Source: Caulobacteraceae bacterium (GTDB taxonomy: Bacteria; Pseudomonadota; Alphaproteobacteria; Caulobacterales; Caulobacteraceae). From it: 64,000 nucleotides of DNA. Every line of letters begins with the position of its first letter. The stretch's first letter is position 1. This document shows positions 12,400 through 21,135 of this stretch, piece by piece. The notes below the pieces were generated by a model, which had not been told where the DNA came from, ran no database searches, and worked only from the letters and a program-made list of their open reading frames with translations. Location of the stretch: contig CANJME010000002.1 of assembly GCA_947475875.1 (NCBI GenBank), positions 1 through 64,000 on the forward strand, given 5' to 3'. The translations under genes and the position numbers were made by a program.

Positions 12400-13066
12400 G
12401 GGCGAGGTCTTTCACGAGGCGTTCAGCCAAAGCGGCGGCGTCCCACGATGGGGCTCGGGGGGCGTGGAGGACGGCGATGCCGGGTGCGAATTCCGCCAGA
12501 GCCGAAGTGACCTCGGAGGCGTCGGGGTGATCGCCGGCGCTTTGGCTGACCACAATGGCGGCGACGGGCAGTCGGCGGATGCTGAGGGCCGCAAGCGCGG
12601 TGAGGGTATGGCTGACCGCGCCCAGATAGGAGCCGGAGACCAGCAGGGCCGGCAGCTTCAGGCTGCGGATAAGGTCGAGGTTGGTGGTTCCCTCGGCGAT
12701 GGGCGACATTACCCCGCCGGCGCCCTCGATGACCAGCAGGGCCTTGCCGCTTTGCGCCAGACGCGCGCCGCAGAGGCTGCCCAGTACGCGGGCCTCGATG
12801 GTCTTACCCTCGGCGCGCGCCGCCGATGGCGGGGCGAGGGGGGCGGAAAAGCGCAAGGGCGACATGCGATCAAGGCCGGAGAGCGGCTGACCCAGCGCCT
12901 CGAGTAGCAGAGCCGCGTCGTTGTCTTCCGGGCCGACATAGCCGCTGAGCACGGGCTTGAAGGCGTCGACAGCGGTTCCCCGGGCGCGCAGCGCGCGGAT
13001 CAGGGCGCAGGCGACAAAGGTCTTGCCGACATCGGTGCCGGTGGCGGTGACGAAGAGACCCGGCAT
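12392..13066 (-). CDS. bioD: Dethiobiotin synthetase BioD
   Basis: Converts 7,8-diaminopelargonate to dethiobiotin using CO2 and ATP. The P-loop near the N-terminus is [15 protein letters not shown], typical of BioD, and [12 protein letters not shown] is the second family motif. The 224 aa length is normal. The ATG overlaps the bioF stop by one base (TGATG), so the two are translationally coupled. It completes, with bioF and bioA, three of the four late biotin steps; bioB was not found in this window. Confidence 0.95.
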   Translation of the reverse strand: MPGLFVTATGTDVGKTFVACALIRALRARGTAVDAFKPVLSGYVGPEDNDAALLLEALGQPLSGLDRMSPLRFSAPLAPPSAARAEGKTIEARVLGSLCGARLAQSGKALLVIEGAGGVMSPIAEGTTNLDLIRSLKLPALLVSGSYLGAVSHTLTALAALSIRRLPVAAIVVSQSAGDHPDASEVTSALAEFAPGIAVLHAPRAPSWDAAALAERLVKDLALV

Positions 13067-14208
13067 CAGGCGGCGAACTTGCGCACGCAGGCCGCGAGGC
13101 GCTCGATTTCATCGTCCGGATGGCCGGCGCTGAAGGCCAGGCGCAGGCGCGCGGTTCCGACCGGCACCGTAGGCGGACGGATCGCCACCACGAGGAACCC
13201 TTCGGCCTCCAGCACCGCCTGCGCGGCCATCGCGGCGGCAGGCTCGCCTAGGATGACCGGCACGATGGCGCTTGTCGCCTCCGGCAGGTTGGCTGCGCGC
13301 GTGAAGGCTCGCGCCGTGGCCAGCGGCAAGGCGCAAAGGCCCGGATCGCGCTCGATGATCTGGAGCGCCGCCAGCGCCGCCGCGGCGCTCGCCGGCGGCA
13401 GGCCGGTGGAATAGACGAGGGTGCGGGCCCGGGTCTTGATCAGGTCGATGGCCGCGCGGCTGCCGCAGACATAGCCCCCGGCGCTCGCCAACGCTTTGGA
13501 GAGCGTGCCCATCTGCAGGTCAACGCGGGCGTCCGGAAAGAGCCCGCCTGTGCCGCGGCCCTCAGCCAGCACGCCGACGCCGTGGGCGTCGTCGGTCATC
13601 AGCCAGGCGCCGTAGCGCTCGGCGACCTTGGCCAGGGCAGTCAGCGGCGCAACGTCGCCATCCATGGAAAAGACGCCCTCGGTGACGATCAGGCGCGCGC
13701 CGCGCGGATCGGCCGCCGACAGGCGCCGTTCGAGGTCGACGAGGTCGTTGTGCCGGAAAGCCTGGGCCTCCGCGCCGGAAAGCCGGGCCCCCGCCCAGAT
13801 GCAGGCATGCGCCCGCTCGTCGATGAACAGGTGATCCCTTTCACCCACGAAAGTCGGGATGGTTCCGGTGTTGGCGGCATAGCCGGTCGAGAACACGCAA
13901 GCGGCCTCGGTTCCCTTGAACGCGGCCAGGCGCCCCTCGAGCTCTTCCATCAGCGGGTGATCGCCGGTGACCAGGCGCGAGGCGCCGGCGCCGGTTCCGT
14001 AGAGCGCGATCGCCTCCGTCGCGGCGGCTTTGACGGCGGGATGGTTGGTGAGGTTCAGATAGTCGTTGCAGGAAAACGAGAGATAGCGCTTGCCGTTCCG
14101 CTCCACCCACGGCCCGTCCAGGCGGCGCGTACGGACAAGGGTGCGGCGAAGGCCGCCCGCGTCGAGCACGGCCAGTTTGGCTCTGGCGAAGGCGTCTAGG
14201 CTCTGCAT
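13066..14208 (-). CDS. bioF: 8-amino-7-oxononanoate synthase BioF
   Basis: PLP enzyme condensing pimeloyl-ACP/CoA with L-alanine, the first committed biotin step. FSCNDYLNLTNHPAV, DDAHGVGVLAEGRG and the PLP lysine in GTLSKALASAGGYVCG are visible. The ATG at 14208 (MQSLDAFARAKL) is preferred; an ATG at 14235 would overlap the divergent bioA start. From 14208 the protein has 380 aa, normal for the family. Only 25 bases separate it from bioA, so promoter elements must extend into coding sequence. Confidence 0.95.
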   Translation of the reverse strand: MQSLDAFARAKLAVLDAGGLRRTLVRTRRLDGPWVERNGKRYLSFSCNDYLNLTNHPAVKAAATEAIALYGTGAGASRLVTGDHPLMEELEGRLAAFKGTEAACVFSTGYAANTGTIPTFVGERDHLFIDERAHACIWAGARLSGAEAQAFRHNDLVDLERRLSAADPRGARLIVTEGVFSMDGDVAPLTALAKVAERYGAWLMTDDAHGVGVLAEGRGTGGLFPDARVDLQMGTLSKALASAGGYVCGSRAAIDLIKTRARTLVYSTGLPPASAAAALAALQIIERDPGLCALPLATARAFTRAANLPEATSAIVPVILGEPAAAMAAQAVLEAEGFLVVAIRPPTVPVGTARLRLAFSAGHPDDEIERLAACVRKFAA

Positions 14209-14233
14209 GGGTTTAGGGGCATAGCAGGAGCCC

Positions 14234-15499
14234 ATGGAAAAGGAACCCGATTGGTTGGTCGAAGGGGCGGCGCATGTCTGGCGGCCCTATCTGCAGATGA
14301 AGACGGCTAAGCCACCTTTGCCGGTGGTGCGAACCGACGGCGTGCGCCTCTATCTGGCGGAAGGGCGCGCGCTGATCGACGGGATCGCCAGCTGGTGGAC
14401 GGCGGCGCACGGCTACAATCATCCGCATATCCGAAAGGCGGTCGAGACCCAGCTTTCGCTGATGCCGCATGTGATGTTCGGCGGTCTGGCCCACGAGCCG
14501 GCCTACCGGCTCGCGGCGCGCCTGGCGAAGCTCCTGCCGGGCGATCTGAACCACGTGTTCTTCGCCGAGTCCGGCTCGGTTTCGGTCGAGATCGCCATGA
14601 AGATGGCCCTGCAGTTCTGGATTAATCGCGGCATGGCGGGACGAACAAAATTCCTCGCCTTCCGCGGCGGCTATCATGGCGACACCCTGGCGACGATGAC
14701 CATCTGCGATCCGGAAGAGGGGATGCACAGCCTGTTTGCCGGCGTCATGCCGGCTCAGGTGATCGCCGATTTGCCGTTGGATGAGGCCGCGGAGGCCGCG
14801 CTGGATCAGCTGCTTGCGGAACGGAAAGGCGAGATCGCGGCGATCATCACCGAGCCCCTGGTGCAAGGCGCGGGCGGAATGATCTTTCACGAACCGGAGG
14901 TGCTGCGGCGGCTGCGGCGACTCGCCGACAAACACGATATCTTGCTGATTTTCGACGAGATTTTCACCGGTTTTGGCCGCACGGGGTCGATGTTCGCCAT
15001 GGATCAGGCGGGCGTTGAGCCAGACATCGTCACCCTGTCGAAAGCCCTCACCGGTGGAACCCTGCCGCTATCGGCGGCGATCGCCTCCACGCGGGTGTTC
15101 GACGCCTTCTGGTCTGACGATCCGGGCGCGGCGCTGATGCACGGGCCGACCTATATGGCCAATCCGCTCGCCTGTGCGGCGGCTAACGCCTCACTGGATC
15201 TCTTCGAGGACGGTCTCTGGCGCGGGCGTGTTCAGGCGATCGAGACGGCCTTGCGCGACGGGCTGGAGCCTTGCCGAGACCTGCCGGATGTCACCGATGT
15301 CCGGGTTCTGGGGGCGATCGGCGTTGTCGAATTCGCGAAGGCGGTCGACACCGGCGGGCTTTGCGCCCGCTTCGCCGAGCTGGGCTGCTGGATCCGGCCG
15401 ATGGGCCGGGTTGTCTATCTGACCCCGCCATTGGTCATCGATGAGGGCGACCTGAGCCGGCTCACCGCCGCGGTCCGCCAGGGCCTCGGCGTCAACTGA
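14234..15499 (+). CDS. bioA: Adenosylmethionine-8-amino-7-oxononanoate aminotransferase BioA
   Basis: PLP-dependent aminotransferase making 7,8-diaminopelargonate with SAM as amino donor. HVWRPYLQMK and WWTAAHGYNHP near the N-terminus, the PLP aspartate region ILLIFDEIFTGFGRTG and the Schiff-base lysine in TLSKALTGGTLPLSA identify it. The 421 aa length is right. AGGAG lies only three bases before the ATG. It is divergent from bioF, and its last bases overlap a small minus-strand gene candidate. Confidence 0.95.
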   Translation: MEKEPDWLVEGAAHVWRPYLQMKTAKPPLPVVRTDGVRLYLAEGRALIDGIASWWTAAHGYNHPHIRKAVETQLSLMPHVMFGGLAHEPAYRLAARLAKLLPGDLNHVFFAESGSVSVEIAMKMALQFWINRGMAGRTKFLAFRGGYHGDTLATMTICDPEEGMHSLFAGVMPAQVIADLPLDEAAEAALDQLLAERKGEIAAIITEPLVQGAGGMIFHEPEVLRRLRRLADKHDILLIFDEIFTGFGRTGSMFAMDQAGVEPDIVTLSKALTGGTLPLSAAIASTRVFDAFWSDDPGAALMHGPTYMANPLACAAANASLDLFEDGLWRGRVQAIETALRDGLEPCRDLPDVTDVRVLGAIGVVEFAKAVDTGGLCARFAELGCWIRPMGRVVYLTPPLVIDEGDLSRLTAAVRQGLGVN

Positions 15500-15773
15500 C
15501 GGCGGGGTGGCGCTGACCGTGGAACCCGGAAGCTGAACGGACCAGCGATCCGCGGGGGGGGGTCCACCCGTAGAATTCCGCCGGAGCGGCGACTGTACGA
15601 TTGGCCCAGTTGAAGGGACGAAATTCCTGACGGGGGCCGCCGAAGCTGGCGTCGCCCGGGTTGATAAGGAAGCCCGCGGCCACCGCCAGGGCAAAGGAGA
15701 CTCCGGCGCCGATCATGACCATGCGTTGAGGCCCGAACAGCAACATTATCGGGGGCGGGATCGCGATACTCAT
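15492..15773 (-). CDS. Possible small membrane protein
   Basis: An open frame of 93 aa with one convincing transmembrane helix (about residues 19-37, VMIGAGVSFALAVAAGFLI) after a short N-terminus, then a polar Pro/Gly-rich tail. No SD is obvious and I know no family for it. It overlaps the convergent bioA stop by 8 bases. A run of nine G/C pairs lies inside the frame, so the C-terminal end may vary or be out of frame. It could be a real short gene or a spurious frame. Confidence 0.45.
   Translation of the reverse strand: MSIAIPPPIMLLFGPQRMVMIGAGVSFALAVAAGFLINPGDASFGGPRQEFRPFNWANRTVAAPAEFYGWTPPRGSLVRSASGFHGQRHPAVS
15554..15562. repeat. Homopolymer tract of nine G
   Basis: Nine consecutive G on the plus strand (C on the coding strand of the small membrane protein candidate). 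Tracts this long are prone to slippage in replication or to sequencing error, either of which would shift the reading frame of the last roughly 20 codons. Confidence 0.8.
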
Positions 15774-15840
15774 GCAGACGCAGCGCGCCAGAGCTCGAAA
15801 GGTTCTCGAAAATCACAGTGATCTAAAGCTAGGGTGGGTC

Positions 15841-16617
15841 GTGAGCGAAATTATTCCCCCGTGCGTGATCCTCAACGAGCCTCAGCTGGCCGAAAATATC
15901 GGTTCGGTGGCCCGGGTGATGGCCAATTTCGGCCTGTCCGAACTGCGCCTGGTTCGCCCGCGCGACGGCTGGCCGCAGGAGCGGGCCTGGGTGAGCGCGT
16001 CGGGCGCCAACTGGCCGCTGGACAACGCCAAGGTCTATCAGCGGCTGGAGGCCGCCGTCGCCGACCGCCAGATCGTCTTTGCCACCACCGCCCGCAACCG
16101 CGAACTGCGCCTGCCGGTGATGACGCCGCGGGAGGCGGCGGCAAAGCTGCATGAGGCCGCCGCCGCAGGACAAAATATCGCCATCCTGTTCGGCGGCGAG
16201 CGGGCGGGGCTGGAAACCCAGGACATCGCTCTTTGCCAGGGGGTGGTGACTATCCCGATCGATCCGAAATTCCATTCCCTGAACCTCGCTCAGGCCGTGG
16301 CCCTTTGCGCCTATGAATGGCGGACGGCGGTGGCCGACGTGGCGCCGCCGCGGTTCAAGTACATGGAAAGCCCGCTGGCCGACCAGGCGATGCTGGACGG
16401 CCTGTTCGACCACCTGGAGAGCGAACTGGACGCGGGCGGTTTCTTCCATCCGCCCGAGAAGAAGCCCTCCATGGTCGACAACCTGCGCGCCATCTTCGCC
16501 CGCGCGGGACTGAACGAGCAGGAAGTGCGGACCCTGCGCGGGGTGATCACCGCGCTGTCGAAGGGGCGGGGACGGGTGCTGGAGAAGCTCGCGAGAAAGC
16601 GCGAGGAGGCCAAGTGA
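15841..16617 (+). CDS. TrmH/SpoU-family RNA 2'-O-methyltransferase (TrmJ-like)
   Basis: Probable SAM-dependent methylase of tRNA or rRNA with a SPOUT trefoil fold. Motif 1 is LNEPQLAENIGSVARVMANFG, motif 2 IAILFGGERAGL, motif 3 IPIDPKFHSLNLAQAVALC. The helical C-terminal extension (about residues 160-258) is like that of TrmJ, which modifies position 32 of tRNA. The GTG at 15841 is preferred because AGGGTGGG sits just upstream and the conserved PPCVILNEPQ follows; an in-frame ATG at 15772 adds 23 unconserved residues. It overlaps the following gene by four bases (GTGA). Confidence 0.85.
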   Translation: MSEIIPPCVILNEPQLAENIGSVARVMANFGLSELRLVRPRDGWPQERAWVSASGANWPLDNAKVYQRLEAAVADRQIVFATTARNRELRLPVMTPREAAAKLHEAAAAGQNIAILFGGERAGLETQDIALCQGVVTIPIDPKFHSLNLAQAVALCAYEWRTAVADVAPPRFKYMESPLADQAMLDGLFDHLESELDAGGFFHPPEKKPSMVDNLRAIFARAGLNEQEVRTLRGVITALSKGRGRVLEKLARKREEAK

Positions 16618-17675
16618 ACCTGTTTGAAGACCTCGCCATCCCGATCATCCAGGCCCCGATGGTCGGCGCTGTCGAGTGCGATATGGTCGTCGCGGTCTCG
16701 AAGGCTGGCGGCCTCGGCACGCTTGGCTGCGCGGCGATGTCGCCGGATGAAATAGCCGCCGCGGCGCGCGACATTGGCTCAAAGACCTTTGCGCCGTTCG
16801 GCCTCAATCTGCTGATCACCCGGCCAACCAAGCCATCGGCCCAGACCCTGGACGCGGCGCTGGAATGTCTGCGGCCGTGGTACGAGCGCGTCGGCGCGCC
16901 GGTTCCGGAACTGCCCGAGCGCTTCGCGCACGATTTTTCCGCCCAGCTCGCCGCCGTCGCAAAGGCAAGGCCGGCCATCGCCTCGTTCGCCTTCGACATC
17001 CTCACGCGCGAGGAGATGGCGCTCCTGAAGGGCAATGGGATCAAGGTCATGGGCACGGCGAACAGCGTGGCCGAAGCGCTCGCCTGGCGCGATGTCGGCG
17101 CCGATTTCGTCTGCGCTCAGGGCTTTGAGGCCGGCGGCCATCGCGGCGCCTTCCTCACCGCCCAGGACGAAGCCCTTGTCGGAACTCTGCCGCTCGTCGC
17201 CACCTGCCTCGCGGCGGTGGACATCCCGGTAATCGCCGCTGGCGGCATCATGGATGGGCGAGGGGTTGCGGCCGCGCTGGCGCTGGGGGCCGCAGCTACT
17301 CAGATGGGGACGGCTTTCCTGCTCGCCGACCAGTCCACCGCCAACCCGGTCTGGAAGAAGGCGCTGGCCGAGAGCCCACCCGACGCCACCCGCCTGACCC
17401 GCGCCATCTCCGGCCGCTATGCGCGAGGCATTGAGAACGACTTCATGCGCGACCTGCGCAGCGTCGAAAAAGACGTCCCCGCCTATCCCGTCCAGAACCG
17501 CCTGACCCTTGCCCTGCGCGCCGCCGCGACGGCGAATGGCGACCCTTCCGTCCTCTCCCTGTGGGCCGGTCAGGCTTATCCGCTGGCCCGCACCGGCGAT
17601 GCGGGCGAGATGGTCAAGGCGTGGTGGCAAGAGGCGCGCGAGACCGCCAAGTCCCTGGTCGCTCGCACGCGCTGA
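16614..17675 (+). CDS. NAD(P)H-dependent flavin oxidoreductase / nitronate monooxygenase family
   Basis: FMN-binding TIM-barrel protein related to 2-nitropropane dioxygenase. It begins IPIIQAPMVGAVECDM and has GGLGTLGCAAMSPDE, GADFVCAQGFEAGGHRG (with the nitronate-monooxygenase histidine region) and PVIAAGGIMDGRGVAAALALGA, the FMN phosphate site. Start is a GTG at 16614 with AGGAGG five bases upstream, overlapping the methylase stop by four bases; the two are surely co-translated. Length 353 aa. The true substrate (nitronates, or reduction of another compound) is not known. Confidence 0.85.
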   Translation: MNLFEDLAIPIIQAPMVGAVECDMVVAVSKAGGLGTLGCAAMSPDEIAAAARDIGSKTFAPFGLNLLITRPTKPSAQTLDAALECLRPWYERVGAPVPELPERFAHDFSAQLAAVAKARPAIASFAFDILTREEMALLKGNGIKVMGTANSVAEALAWRDVGADFVCAQGFEAGGHRGAFLTAQDEALVGTLPLVATCLAAVDIPVIAAGGIMDGRGVAAALALGAAATQMGTAFLLADQSTANPVWKKALAESPPDATRLTRAISGRYARGIENDFMRDLRSVEKDVPAYPVQNRLTLALRAAATANGDPSVLSLWAGQAYPLARTGDAGEMVKAWWQEARETAKSLVARTR

Positions 17676-17678
17676 CCC

Positions 17679-18704
17679 TTACGGTGCGAGCCCCAACGCC
17701 CGGTTGATCTCCGGATCAGCGATTTTGGCCGCCATGTCCCGCACGGTCAGGCCGGCGCGGTTCTTGAGGTCCAGGCTCGCGCTGTAGCGCTTCAGGATCG
17801 TCACCACGGCGGGCCGTTTGGCCTGGACAGCGAGCATCAGGGCGGTGTTGCCCTCAGCATCCTGCCCATCGACGGCGAGCCCGCCGGCCAGCAACATCTC
17901 CACCTCGGCCGTCAGACCGGTCTGGGCCGCCGCGCGCAGGCGATCGGCCTGATCCGCTGGTGTCCGGTTGGCGAAATCCGAGCTGCTGAACGCTCCCGCC
18001 GCCGCGCCGCCACGGCCCTCGCCTCTGCCTGCCGCTGCGGCCGCCGCCGCTTCGGATCTGGCCAAGGGCGCCGGCGCGGGTGGGGGAATTTCGCGCGGCT
18101 GGATTACGGGCGGCCGCGGGGCCGGCCGTGGAGGCGGCGGTGGGGGAGACGGTGGTGGAGACGGTGGTGGAGCAGGAGGCGGTGGTGGAATCGTAATGGG
18201 CGGCGGCGGAATCGTGATGGCCGGGGGCGGGGCGGCAGGCGGCGCGGCGTTGGATGGCCTCGGGACAACGACGACCGGCGGCGGAGCCACCTTCCGGGTC
18301 TGGCGTTCAAGCAGCGGCTTGTCGGTCTTCGCGGGCGCCTCGGGCGGCGCCAGGCGTTCGTTTGTGCTGATGGCCCCGGACGCCGCAGCATCGGCGGCGG
18401 GGGCCGCCGGCTGCGGCGTCGGCGGCAAGGGCGGCTGCGACCCGGTGTCGACCTTCACCGTGTTCGGCCAGTAGAGGCGGCCGGCCGCAAAGACGACCAG
18501 GCCGGCGACGCTGGCGGCCATCAGCCATCCGCCAGTCCGTCGAACAGAACCAAAGGGCCTGACCGGCGGCCTGACCGGCTCACGCGCCACTGCCTCCAGC
18601 ACCCGCGCCCGCCGCGCCGCGCGGGCCGCCCCGTCGGCCAGCACCGCCTCGGCCTGGGCATAGGCCTGGTCGATCGGATCGGGGGTTATGTCTTGATCAG
18701 ACAT
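17679..18704 (-). CDS. Membrane protein with Pro-rich linker and ankyrin repeats, candidate anti-sigma factor
   Basis: A 341-aa protein with a basic, helical cytoplasmic N-terminus (about 1-55), one transmembrane helix (about 59-76), a very Pro-rich periplasmic linker (about 90-225, long PPPPP runs) and two to three ankyrin repeats at the C-terminus (for example DAEGNTALMLAVQAKRPAVV). Its ATG overlaps the ECF sigma stop by 8 bases, with AAAGGA upstream. Genes directly after ECF sigma genes are usually their anti-sigma factors, so that is the inferred role; a zinc-binding anti-sigma motif is not visible. The ankyrin end could sense a periplasmic partner. Confidence 0.6.
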   Translation of the reverse strand: MSDQDITPDPIDQAYAQAEAVLADGAARAARRARVLEAVAREPVRPPVRPFGSVRRTGGWLMAASVAGLVVFAAGRLYWPNTVKVDTGSQPPLPPTPQPAAPAADAAASGAISTNERLAPPEAPAKTDKPLLERQTRKVAPPPVVVVPRPSNAAPPAAPPPAITIPPPPITIPPPPPAPPPSPPPSPPPPPPRPAPRPPVIQPREIPPPAPAPLARSEAAAAAAAGRGEGRGGAAAGAFSSSDFANRTPADQADRLRAAAQTGLTAEVEMLLAGGLAVDGQDAEGNTALMLAVQAKRPAVVTILKRYSASLDLKNRAGLTVRDMAAKIADPEINRALGLAP

Positions 18705-19275
18705 GTTCCGTCCTTTCACCGGCCAGCGTTTCTCTCAGTTTGGCGCGCGCATAGCGCAGCCGGCTCTTGGCCGTTTCGGCGGGCACGCCGGTCGCCTCGG
18801 CAATCTCTTCGAGCGACAGCCCCCCGTCGGCGAACATGATGAAGGCGCCCCTCTGTTCGAGGGGCAGGGCCTCGACGGCGGCGACCAGCCGTTCGGCCAA
18901 TTCGCGCGATTGCAGCCTGTCGAAAGGCGATGGCTCCGAGTCAGCGATCCGCATCACCGCGTCCTCGTCGGCGGAGGCCAGGATCGTCACCTTCTGGCGG
19001 CGGAACTGATCCCACACCTTGTTGCGGGCGATGGTGTAGAGCCAGGCGCGAAAGCTCGCCCGGGCCGGATCGAAGCTGGCGGCATTGCGGGTGATCGCTA
19101 TCCAGGTTTCCTGGTGCAGATCCTCGGCCACCGACGCATTGGCCGGTCCCAGCATTCTGCGGATGAACTGAAAACATGGCTGATCATGCCTGTCGTAGAG
19201 GCGTGTAAAGGCGTGCGGATCGCCCGCGCGGTGGGCGCGCAACAGTTCGGCGTCGTCCGCTCCCGTGGGCTCCAT
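18697..19275 (-). CDS. ECF-type RNA polymerase sigma factor
   Basis: Sigma-70 family extracytoplasmic-function factor of 192 aa. Region 2 is visible (AFTRLYDRHDQPCFQFIRRM, EDLHQETWIAITRN, FRAWLYTIARNKVWDQFRR), and region 4 has the helix-turn-helix LSLEEIAEATGVPAETAKSRLRYARAKLRE, which I cite in parts: LEEIAEATGVP and AKSRLRYARAKL. ATG 19275 is preferred; a GTG at 19317 would add 14 residues. Its stop overlaps the membrane ankyrin gene by eight bases. The stimulus and targets cannot be read from the sequence. Confidence 0.9.
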   Translation of the reverse strand: MEPTGADDAELLRAHRAGDPHAFTRLYDRHDQPCFQFIRRMLGPANASVAEDLHQETWIAITRNAASFDPARASFRAWLYTIARNKVWDQFRRQKVTILASADEDAVMRIADSEPSPFDRLQSRELAERLVAAVEALPLEQRGAFIMFADGGLSLEEIAEATGVPAETAKSRLRYARAKLRETLAGERTEHV

Positions 19276-19417
19276 CAACGCCCAGTCTAGCCGCCGTTTT
19301 ACGGCGTGCGCAAACACTCAGGGTTTCCCGCGGCGGGTCAGGGACAAATCCTCCTTGTGATGGACTACGCGCCGGATCGAAAAACGGGGTCAGAACCGGC
19401 GAAGGCGCGGCTCCACG

Positions 19418-19446
19418 TTGACTTGTCCCGCCATTTTCCCCATACA
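19418..19446 (+). promoter_or_regulatory. Candidate housekeeping promoter of rpsD
   Basis: TTGACT at 19418-19423, a 17-base spacer, then CATACA at 19441-19446, about 120 bases before the rpsD start. The -35 is a good match to the alphaproteobacterial TTGAC consensus and the spacing is ideal; the -10 is only moderate. The rest of the gap 19276-19564 shows nothing I can name. Confidence 0.45.
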
Positions 19447-19564
19447 CCGCCCCTTCGCGCGCGGGCTTGCCCGTACGTGCACTACGGATGATGCGAAAAC
19501 CGCCGTTGAGATCGCCGCTTCAATCGTGAAGCAGCCGGGCCGCATCGAAGAGATGAGTATACCT

Positions 19565-20182
19565 ATGTCCAAGCGCCATAGCGCCAAGTACAAAATCGAC
19601 CGCCGGATGGGCGAAAACATCTGGGGTCGTCCGAAGTCCCCGGTCAATCAGCGTCAATACGGCCCCGGCCAGCACGGCCAGCGCCGCAAGAACAAGGTCT
19701 CGGACTTTGGCCTGCAGCTGCGCGCCAAGCAAAAGCTGAAAGCCTATTACGGCAACATCACCGAAAAGCAGTTTTCGAGCCTCTACAAGAAGGCCGACGC
19801 CAAGAAGGGCAACACCGCCGAGGTGCTGATCGGCCTGCTGGAAAGCCGGCTGGATGCGGTGGTCTACCGCGCCAAGTTCGTACCGACCCCGTTTGCCTCG
19901 CGCCAGTTCGTCAACCACGGCCACGTGCAGGTCAACGGCAAGCGGGTGAATATCGCCAGCTATTCGGTGAAGCCGGGCGACATCGTCTCGGTGCGCGAGC
20001 GCTCGCGCAACATGGCGCTGGTGCTGGAAGCCATGCAGAGCGTCGAGCGCGAAACTCCGGAATATATCGAAGTCGACGCCAAGAACCTGGCGGCCAAGTT
20101 TATCCGCGCGCCGGAGCTGGCCGAAGTGCCCTATCCGGTGAAGATGGAGCCGAACCTGGTGGTCGAGTACTATTCGTCCTGA
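19565..20182 (+). CDS. rpsD: 30S ribosomal protein S4
   Basis: Primary 16S rRNA binding protein that nucleates assembly of the small subunit body. [20 protein letters not shown] opens the protein and the S4 RNA-binding domain ([27 protein letters not shown]) is intact. At 205 aa it matches the bacterial norm. ATG 19565 is chosen for the conserved MSKR start; ATG 19553 is in frame four codons earlier. It is a stand-alone gene here, outside the alpha operon, followed by an intrinsic terminator. Confidence 0.97.
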   Translation: MSKRHSAKYKIDRRMGENIWGRPKSPVNQRQYGPGQHGQRRKNKVSDFGLQLRAKQKLKAYYGNITEKQFSSLYKKADAKKGNTAEVLIGLLESRLDAVVYRAKFVPTPFASRQFVNHGHVQVNGKRVNIASYSVKPGDIVSVRERSRNMALVLEAMQSVERETPEYIEVDAKNLAAKFIRAPELAEVPYPVKMEPNLVVEYYSS

Positions 20183-20205
20183 TTGGTCGGACTTTTTTGC
20201 GAATT

Positions 20206-20239
20206 CAAAAAGGGCTCCGGTTTTCCGGGGCCTTTTTTT
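20206..20239 (+). terminator. Rho-independent terminator after rpsD
   Basis: An A-rich left flank and GGGCTCCGG, a TTTT loop and CCGGGGCC are followed by seven T. The GC stem of about 8-9 bp with a bulge plus the T-run is a classical intrinsic terminator, 24 bases past the rpsD stop. Confidence 0.85.
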
Positions 20240-20278
20240 CGGCTCATGCGTTTGAATCGAATGAAAAGGAACATTCAC

Positions 20279-20725
20279 ATGCGCATTGTCCTCCCAGTGA
20301 CGCTGATGATCCTGTGCTCCACCGGCGCGGCCTTCGCTCAGCGCGGCGGGCCGCCTCCTGGGCCGGCCCCCTACGCGCGTGCGCCGAACTACGATGGGCC
20401 CCAGCCACCGCCCGACCCTTATGACAGAGGTCCCGCCTATCCGCGCGACCGCACCGAGGCGGTCTATGCCATCCAGGCCGAGCGCACCGGCGTGCGAATT
20501 CGCGTGTCTTCCAACGGCTGCACCAGGAAGCAGGATTTCCGCCTACAAGTTGCGAGGTCAGATCCGGCGCGAATTACCCTTGAGCGACGCACCCCCGATC
20601 GTTGTCGGTCCTTCGCCATGGGCTCGGCCTGGCTGACGTTCAGCTATGCTGAATTGCGCATCAGCGCGCGCGACCCGTTCGTGCTGACCAATCCGCTGAC
20701 GGCCTGGACCGGACCGGGAAACTAG
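20279..20725 (+). CDS. Small exported protein, unknown function
   Basis: A 148-aa protein with a clear signal peptide (MRIVLPVTLMILCSTGAAFA, predicted cut before QRGG). A Pro/Tyr-rich linker follows, then a small domain with two cysteines (SNGCTRK and PDRCRSF), which could form a disulfide in the periplasm. AAAAGGA lies eight bases before ATG 20279, which decides the start over in-frame codons upstream. I do not recognise the family. It is separated from rpsD by the terminator and converges on grxD. Confidence 0.75.
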   Translation: MRIVLPVTLMILCSTGAAFAQRGGPPPGPAPYARAPNYDGPQPPPDPYDRGPAYPRDRTEAVYAIQAERTGVRIRVSSNGCTRKQDFRLQVARSDPARITLERRTPDRCRSFAMGSAWLTFSYAELRISARDPFVLTNPLTAWTGPGN

Positions 20726-20730
20726 GGCGC

Positions 20731-21078
20731 TTACCCGTGCAGGGTCAGGCCTTTTTCGGTCATCAGGGTCTTCAGTTCGCCATTTCCAAACATCTCGCGC
20801 ACAATATCGGCTCCGCCGACGAACTCGCCCTTCACATAGAGCTGCGGAATGGTCGGCCAGTCCGAGAAGCGCTTGACGTCTTCGCGAAGTTCCTCGTTGG
20901 CCAGCACGTTGACGCCGGCGAACTCGACGCCCAGGTGATCGAGAATCTGCACCACCACGGCCGAGAATCCGCATTGCGGCTCGTCGGGCACGCCCTTCAT
21001 GAACAGGACGACGTCGTGGTCGCGCACCGCGCCCTCGATAAAGGCGCGGATCGGGGTGGTTTCGGTGGTCTCGGTCAC
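20731..21078 (-). CDS. grxD: Monothiol glutaredoxin, Grx4 type
   Basis: CGFS-type glutaredoxin that carries [2Fe-2S] clusters and acts with BolA proteins in iron-sulfur trafficking. The thioredoxin fold shows [21 protein letters not shown] with the single active cysteine, then [20 protein letters not shown]. Length 115 aa, GTG start. A bolA gene lies about 1 kb upstream on the same strand, fitting the Grx-BolA partnership; a reductase-like gene stands between them. Confidence 0.95.
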   Translation of the reverse strand: MTETTETTPIRAFIEGAVRDHDVVLFMKGVPDEPQCGFSAVVVQILDHLGVEFAGVNVLANEELREDVKRFSDWPTIPQLYVKGEFVGGADIVREMFGNGELKTLMTEKGLTLHG

Positions 21079-21135
21079 GGCAAAGGCCTTCAGCGTTGGG
21101 GCAGGGCTTTCAGCTAGGCGCCCCGGTCCTCAGGG

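Noticed and set aside
14209-14233. BioR or BirA operator
   Set aside because: The 25-base gap shows no TTAT-type dyad or other known biotin operator.
17968-18474. 168-aa Gly-rich plus-strand frame
   Set aside because: Mirror of the Pro-rich linker of the ankyrin membrane protein; Gly runs are the complement of Pro codons.
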